Origin: Alphaproteobacteria bacterium
Lineage (GTDB): Bacteria; Pseudomonadota; Alphaproteobacteria; Micavibrionales; Micavibrionaceae
Length of the DNA stretch: 9,111 nt
Direction: 5' to 3'
NCBI GenBank assembly: GCA_030427765.1
Contig: JAUICS010000033.1
Span: 1 to 9,111, forward strand
Shown piece by piece: positions 5,194 through 9,111 of the stretch. The first letter of the stretch is position 1. Every line of letters starts with the position of its first letter. The notes under the pieces are model-generated. The model saw only the letters and a list, made by a program, of their open reading frames with translations, ran no database searches and had not been told where the DNA came from. The position numbers and the translations under genes are program-made.

Positions 5194-6008
5194 CACGCCG
5201 CACGCTTCGTTATTTTCTTTCTATCATTACCATACAAACGTTGCTCACGCTGTATAACCTCCGACGCGAGGCGGATATAGGCCTGCGCGCCCGGGCATTT
5301 CATATCATACACAATCGCCGGAAGGCCGAACGACGGCGCCTCGGACACACGGACATTACGCGGTATAACGGTTTTATATACTTTATCGCCAAAATGCTGC
5401 CGCACATCGGCCGCAACCATTTCAGAAAGGTTATTCCGGCGATCATACATAGTTAGCAAAACGCCGCGTATCTCGAGCTCAGGATTATAATTGGCACGGA
5501 CACGCTCAATTGTCTTTGAAAGATGGCTAAGCCCCTCAAGCGCATAAAACTCACACTGAAGCGGCACAATAACGCCCTCTGCCGCCACTAATGAATTTAG
5601 CGTCAACAGGTTTAACGACGGCGGGCAATCAATAATGGCATAATCATAACCGCTGGTATGCTGCAATGCCTCACGCAAGCGTGATTCACGGCGACGTGCC
5701 GTCACAAGCTCAATCTCCGCACCTGATAAATGCACGGTGGATGGGGCAACGTCCAGACCCGGAACGCGCGTTTTCTTCGCGGCTTGTTCAAGCGTTACCT
5801 CGCGAAACAAAACTTCATACATACTGACATCAATATCAACGCGCTTAATACCCAATCCGGTCGAGGCATTACCCTGCGGGTCCATATCAATCAACAAAAC
5901 GCGCTGCCCGACCGCGGCCAAGGCCGTCGCAAGATTAATGGCGGTTGTTGTTTTCCCAACACCGCCCTTCTGATTTGCGACCGCTAAAACTTTCAATGAA
6001 TTTTTCAT
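5193..6008 (-). CDS. parA: Chromosome-partitioning ATPase ParA
   Basis: This 271-residue protein is a chromosomal-type ParA/Soj of the MinD/ParA ATPase class. It has the deviant Walker A KGGVGKTT (14-21, with the signature Lys K14), Walker A' VLLIDMDPQGNAST (37-50), Walker B YAIIDCPPSLN (123-133) and the conserved IPRNVRVSEAPSFGLPAIVYD region (215-235). There is no long N-terminal DNA-binding extension, so it is the small chromosomal form rather than a type Ia plasmid ParA. ATP-bound dimers bind DNA non-specifically, and ParB-parS complexes stimulate hydrolysis, which drives origin movement. TAGG, about 8 bases before the ATG at 6008, is a weak ribosome binding site. A strong promoter lies 73-101 bases upstream, so parA-parB can be transcribed independently of rsmG. 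Confidence 0.97.
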   Translation of the reverse strand: MKNSLKVLAVANQKGGVGKTTTAINLATALAAVGQRVLLIDMDPQGNASTGLGIKRVDIDVSMYEVLFREVTLEQAAKKTRVPGLDVAPSTVHLSGAEIELVTARRRESRLREALQHTSGYDYAIIDCPPSLNLLTLNSLVAAEGVIVPLQCEFYALEGLSHLSKTIERVRANYNPELEIRGVLLTMYDRRNNLSEMVAADVRQHFGDKVYKTVIPRNVRVSEAPSFGLPAIVYDMKCPGAQAYIRLASEVIQREQRLYGNDRKKITKRAA

Positions 6009-6080
6009 TACAAACCTATCAATCCGCCCCTCGCGTATACCGCTGAAGACATGAAATACTGCATTTAAAAAAGTAAGTAC

Positions 6081-6109
6081 ATTATGTTATTAAAAATTGC
6101 AAACGTCAA
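6081..6109 (-). promoter_or_regulatory. parA promoter
   Basis: On the minus strand TTGACG (6109-6104) is followed after 17 bases by CATAAT (6086-6081); each matches five of six sigma70 consensus positions. The start point would be near 6074, leaving a leader of about 65 bases before the parA ATG. This is the best-looking promoter in the window. Confidence 0.7.
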
Positions 6110-6132
6110 GGAAACGTGGGATTACGAAACGT
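6101..6132. repeat. Three AAACGT direct repeats at the parA promoter
   Basis: AAACGT occurs at 6101-6106, 6112-6117 and 6127-6132, all in the same orientation, with start-to-start steps of 11 and 15 bases. The first copy overlaps the -35 element of the parA promoter and the other two lie just upstream. The last two share the longer form GAAACGT. The arrangement could be a regulator binding site. None is a parS match. Confidence 0.5.
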
Positions 6133-6179
6133 ACATTATACACATACATTTTTATTTAATGCGCCAATAGATTCGTCTG

Positions 6180-6785
6180 TTAATTTGCTGAACGAACAGA
6201 TGTGACGTGCATGACACAGCCCTGATCAGAATGCGCGGGAAGGATTTTATACCCAAAATTATACGTCGCTTTGGCCTCATCAATCTCATCCTGTACCGAT
6301 GCGCCCTTCATCAAAAACATCTCAATCGCATTATTTTTAGATGTCCATGGGACGGTCATATCAAGTATATTTTTCAATGACGAAAACGCCCGCGCGGTAA
6401 TAATATCCGGCGCAGTTTCCTGCCGCACAACATCCTCGAGCCGTTGATTATGAATCGATACAGGGGTATGTGTTTCACGTGAAACAGTTTTTAAAAATTC
6501 ACATTTCCTGCCATCCGACTCGACCAAATGCACATCATATTCGGGACAATGCATAGCGATCAAGAGCGCAGGAAAACCGCCACCACTGCCTAAATCATAA
6601 ATTAAGGCAGGCTTATCACCACAAACTCCACGAATATGCGGAATGATTGTAAGGGAGTCGTCTATATGGCGATCACGCACATCCTTCAACGTTGATTTTG
6701 CCACCAGATTGATTGCCTTTTGCCATTTAAGCAGAAGGGCAATGTAGGCTTCAATTTTTTGGTCTAGCGAGAGTGACACCGGCAT
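6180..6785 (-). CDS. rsmG: 16S rRNA (guanine-N7)-methyltransferase RsmG
   Basis: RsmG (formerly GidB) methylates N7 of the guanine in the 530 loop of 16S rRNA (G527 in E. coli numbering) using S-adenosylmethionine; loss gives low-level streptomycin resistance in several bacteria. The 201-residue protein is of normal length. Family features are WQKAINLVAKST (21-32), RHIDDSLTI (39-47), the SAM-binding DLGSGGGFPALLIA (64-77), ES at 89-90 ending the next strand, VSRET (101-105) and TARAFSSL (130-137). ATG 6785 starts 2 bases after the mnmG stop codon, so the two genes are coupled. VSRET is encoded by the embedded parS site. The protein ends 171 bases before parA, with no evident terminator in between. 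Confidence 0.96.
   Translation of the reverse strand: MPVSLSLDQKIEAYIALLLKWQKAINLVAKSTLKDVRDRHIDDSLTIIPHIRGVCGDKPALIYDLGSGGGFPALLIAMHCPEYDVHLVESDGRKCEFLKTVSRETHTPVSIHNQRLEDVVRQETAPDIITARAFSSLKNILDMTVPWTSKNNAIEMFLMKGASVQDEIDEAKATYNFGYKILPAHSDQGCVMHVTSVRSAN
6471..6486. promoter_or_regulatory. parS centromere site within rsmG
   Basis: TGTTTCACGTGAAACA is a perfect 16-bp palindrome identical to the widely conserved bacterial parS consensus bound by ParB. It lies inside rsmG, where it encodes part of VSRET, about 460 bases upstream of parA. Embedding parS in this gene is known from other bacteria, because the protein motif tolerates the site. I saw no second full match in the window. Confidence 0.97.
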
Positions 6786-6787
6786 TA

Positions 6788-8659
6788 TTATGCCGCTTTT
6801 GATGAATTAGGCTTTAGATAGCGTAGCACGGCCACGACGGCAGCCGGTGTAACACCAGGAATGCGTGACATTGCGCCCAATGTCTCCGGACGCGCCACTT
6901 CTAGTTTCTGACGCACCTCATTCGATAAACTACCTACCAAGGCATAATCAATCGATTCAGGGATGCGCAACGCTTCATCTTTCCGGAATGCGGTAATATC
7001 CGCCTGCTGCCGGTCAAGATAGCCGGAATAAAGGGAATCAGCCTCAATCTGCTCGACAATCTGGTGGGAAAACGCACCCATATCCGGCCATATCCGGCAA
7101 ATATCGCCCCATGACACGTTATCAAATCGTAAAATCTCGAAAACATTACGTTTAACTCCGTCCTTCTTAATATTGACCCCTTGTTTTTCAAGGAAATCTG
7201 GAGAAGCTTTATATTGTAACGCCTTATCTCTGGCCTCGTTCAAAACGGATTGTTTTTTTGACCACACGGCCTGACGTTGACGCTCGACACAGCCAATATC
7301 AATACCTTTGTCGGTTAATCTCTGGTCGGCGTTATCGGCCCGTAAATTCAAGCGGTATTCTGCACGGCTCGTAAACATGCGATAAGGTTCCGGCGCACCG
7401 CGCGTGATCAAATCATCCACCATCACACCGATATAGGCATCTGCGCGGTCGAGAACAAACGCATCATATTGATCTGTTTCAGAACCAGCTTTAATCGCGG
7501 CGTTAATACCGGCAAGTAATCCTTGTGCGCCGGCCTCCTCATACCCTGTGGTGCCATTGATTTGACCCGCAAGAAACAAACCGGATAAATGTTTGCTTTC
7601 CAGTGACGACGTCAGGCTACGCGGATCAACATAATCATATTCAATGGCGTAACCCCACTCCGATACCTCTGCCTTCTCGAGGCCGGGTATGGTTTTCAGA
7701 AATTCTGCCTGTACAGATGCAGGTAAGGAATTCGATATGCCATTCGGATACACGGTATCGTCGTCCAGTCCCTCAGGCTCCAAAAAGATCTGATGGCGCG
7801 ATTTGTCGGCAAAGCGAACAATTTTGTCTTCGATAGACGGACAATAACGTGGACCAATCCCTTCAATCTGACCGGCATACATCGCCGATTTATCCAGGTT
7901 ATTCTGGATAACACTATGCGTATCCGCATTTGTAAATGTGATATGGCATGATATCTGCGACACAGTGACTTGAGTATTCATAAAGGAAAACGGCAAAGGT
8001 GGATTATCGCCCTTTTGCTCCTCAAGAACGCTCCAATCGATCGTTTTTCCATCTATACGCGGCGGCGTACCGGTTTTTAGTCGCGCAAGAGGAAACTTTA
8101 ACCGCTCAAGCGTTTCCGCCATACCAATCGACGGCGCATCACCCACGCGTCCGGCGGGGGTTTTCTCCATACCGCGATGAATAAGACCGCGTAAAAACGT
8201 GCCTGTCGTCAACACGACGCATTTACAAAAATATTCTGCGTCAAATGTCCTTACACCCGATAACACATTGGAATCATTAACAATGAAATCTTCTGCGGAC
8301 CCCTCTATTATTGTCAGATTCGGATAATCCGCCAAAATATCCTGCATGGCATTTTTATAAAGTTTCCGGTCCGCCTGCGCCCGCGGACCACGAACAGCAG
8401 GCCCTTTTGAAGCGTTCAGCATCCGGTACTGAATACCCGCCTGATCGATAACGCGGGCCATTAATCCATCAAACGCATCAATTTCGCGTACCAAATGCCC
8501 TTTACCAAGCCCACCGATAGCCGGATTACACGACATGACACCAATAGTTTCCTTACGCTGGGTCAATAGTGCGGTTTTGGCGCCCATACGCGCAGATGCC
8601 GCCGCCGCTTCGCATCCGGCATGCCCACCGCCAATAACTATGACATCAAAATCCTGCAT
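6788..8659 (-). CDS. mnmG: tRNA uridine-5-carboxymethylaminomethyl modification enzyme MnmG
   Basis: MnmG (GidA) is the FAD-binding partner of MnmE. Together they install the (carboxymethyl)aminomethyl group at C5 of the wobble uridine in certain tRNAs, using methylene-tetrahydrofolate. The 623 residues are normal for the family. Visible features are the FAD-binding [14 protein letters not shown] (6-19), [19 protein letters not shown] (43-61, with C44), [16 protein letters not shown] (83-98), [10 protein letters not shown] (193-202), the catalytic-Cys motif [10 protein letters not shown] (271-280, C273, equivalent to C277 of E. coli), the second glycine-rich [20 protein letters not shown], and [12 protein letters not shown] before the helical C-terminal domain that binds MnmE and tRNA. 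AAGG, about 8 bases before ATG 8659, supports the start. It lies directly behind mnmE and is coupled to rsmG. Confidence 0.98.
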   Translation of the reverse strand: MQDFDVIVIGGGHAGCEAAAASARMGAKTALLTQRKETIGVMSCNPAIGGLGKGHLVREIDAFDGLMARVIDQAGIQYRMLNASKGPAVRGPRAQADRKLYKNAMQDILADYPNLTIIEGSAEDFIVNDSNVLSGVRTFDAEYFCKCVVLTTGTFLRGLIHRGMEKTPAGRVGDAPSIGMAETLERLKFPLARLKTGTPPRIDGKTIDWSVLEEQKGDNPPLPFSFMNTQVTVSQISCHITFTNADTHSVIQNNLDKSAMYAGQIEGIGPRYCPSIEDKIVRFADKSRHQIFLEPEGLDDDTVYPNGISNSLPASVQAEFLKTIPGLEKAEVSEWGYAIEYDYVDPRSLTSSLESKHLSGLFLAGQINGTTGYEEAGAQGLLAGINAAIKAGSETDQYDAFVLDRADAYIGVMVDDLITRGAPEPYRMFTSRAEYRLNLRADNADQRLTDKGIDIGCVERQRQAVWSKKQSVLNEARDKALQYKASPDFLEKQGVNIKKDGVKRNVFEILRFDNVSWGDICRIWPDMGAFSHQIVEQIEADSLYSGYLDRQQADITAFRKDEALRIPESIDYALVGSLSNEVRQKLEVARPETLGAMSRIPGVTPAAVVAVLRYLKPNSSKAA

Positions 8660-8703
8660 TAAATGCCTTCATATGTTCAGGTCAAAAATCAATAGGGGAA
8701 TTT

Positions 8704-8736
8704 ACAGAAATCTGCCAGAAATAGCAAGATTTCTGT
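8704..8736. repeat. 10-bp perfect inverted repeat between mnmE and mnmG
   Basis: ACAGAAATCT (8704-8713) and AGATTTCTGT (8727-8736) are perfect inverted copies with a 13-base loop; a T·G and a T-A pair can extend the stem by two. No T-run follows on the minus strand, so it is not a standard terminator. It could be a cis-acting mRNA structure between the two genes or an operator. Confidence 0.7.
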
Positions 8737-8758
8737 GACGGGCAGCATTAAACCTAAA

Positions 8759-9111
8759 TCACTTGCCGATACAAAAATCCTTGAAAATGACATCCAGCAA
8801 ATCTTCAACATCAACACGGCCTGTAATACGGCCCAGTTCGCGATTTGCCATACGAATGTCTTCGGCCAAAATCTCGGATTCCTTGGCGGATTGCGCGGCA
8901 CGCAAATGCAACAGACATTTTTCAAGTGCCTTACGGTGACGTTCCCGCGTAGGCGAAATACCGGATTTTTGACCAACAAGAGCCTTTATCTTTGCGGTCA
9001 TCGCACGCGTTAAATCGGATAACCCCGTGCCGGATGTTGCCGATACAATAATTGTGTCATGACCGCCTATATCATTGATATCGCCGTTTTTTTGATCAGA
9101 TTTATTCATGA
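8759..9111 (-). CDS. mnmE: tRNA modification GTPase MnmE, C-terminal part (runs off the right edge)
   Basis: The frame is open to the right edge and codes for the last 116-117 residues of MnmE (TrmE), whose full length is about 440-460. The fragment begins at the end of the G domain: MNKSD contains the guanine-specificity G4 motif NKxD, and SATSGTGL is the G5 region. It then continues into the C-terminal helical domain with RHRKALEKCLLHL, LAEDIRMANRELGRITGRVD and VEDLLDVIF, and closes with the hallmark C-terminus FCIGK, whose Cys is essential in E. coli MnmE. The methionine at 9109 is an internal residue, not a start. MnmE is a potassium-activated GTPase that binds tetrahydrofolate and acts with MnmG. 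Here mnmG follows directly, 99 bases downstream, without the rho gene found between them in some alphaproteobacteria. Confidence 0.97.
   Translation of the reverse strand, partial: MNKSDQKNGDINDIGGHDTIIVSATSGTGLSDLTRAMTAKIKALVGQKSGISPTRERHRKALEKCLLHLRAAQSAKESEILAEDIRMANRELGRITGRVDVEDLLDVIFKDFCIGK

Noticed and set aside
5786..5801. Second parS-like sequence in parA (ending CGCGAAACA)
   Set aside because: Only the right half resembles parS; the left half does not match and the palindrome is broken.
7890..7911. Inverted TTATCCAG/CTGGATAA pair resembling two DnaA boxes
   Set aside because: Each is only 7/9 to the DnaA consensus, and they lie inside well-conserved mnmG codons with no AT-rich unwinding region or further boxes. 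Chance is the simpler explanation.
8735..9013. Plus-strand 92-codon frame opposite the end of mnmE
   Set aside because: It overlaps the unmistakable C-terminal MnmE coding sequence and shows no domain or ribosome binding site.
1..9111. CRISPR array, insertion sequence, prophage or tRNA gene
   Set aside because: No regularly spaced repeats, transposase or integrase frames, terminal repeats with target duplications, or tRNA-like cloverleaf were seen on either strand.

Overview
The window looks like a chromosomal segment from an alphaproteobacterium, probably close to the replication origin. The main evidence is the minus-strand block mnmE–mnmG–rsmG–parA–parB (right-hand 5 kb), the classic near-origin order of that class, together with a perfect 16-bp parS site inside rsmG. 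The DNA is of middling to low GC by eye, lower than in many free-living alphaproteobacteria. I cannot name the genus from the sequence alone.

Layout, left to right. (1) Positions 1-1024, minus strand: the N-terminal part of a sulfotransferase-like protein running off the left edge, an unrecognised helical 144-residue protein, and a 63-residue SHOCT-domain protein. (2) Positions 1025-1297 carry no gene. They hold a strong plus-strand intrinsic terminator with no visible gene in front of it, so there may be a small RNA here. (3) Positions 1298-2768, plus strand: a short PhoH-type ATPase, then a SCO1/SenC copper protein. The SCO start codon sits directly against a large perfect-stem inverted repeat. 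(4) Positions 2765-3365, minus strand: an SCP2 sterol-carrier-domain protein and a two-helix membrane protein, apparently one operon with a good sigma70-type promoter. (5) Positions 3545-3928, plus strand: a stand-alone receiver-like protein that has lost its phospho-acceptor Asp and conserved Lys. (6) Positions 3938-9111, minus strand: an unrecognised Lys-rich 100-residue protein, parB, parA, rsmG, mnmG and the C-terminal end of mnmE.

How the genes work together. MnmE and MnmG form the enzyme complex that modifies the wobble uridine of certain tRNAs. RsmG methylates 16S rRNA. ParA and ParB, with the parS embedded in rsmG, make up the chromosome-segregation system. parA has its own well-formed promoter between rsmG and parA, overlapped by three AAACGT direct repeats. 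The left half is a patchwork of small genes on alternating strands with no single obvious pathway. SCO implies a copper-dependent respiratory oxidase elsewhere in the genome.

The observations most worth a second look are the hairpin against the SCO start codon, the degenerate receiver protein, the gene-less terminator before phoH, the apparently leaderless promoter of the sulfotransferase gene, and the repeats at the parA promoter. I do not see a clearly new multi-gene system such as a defence island, CRISPR array or mobile element.
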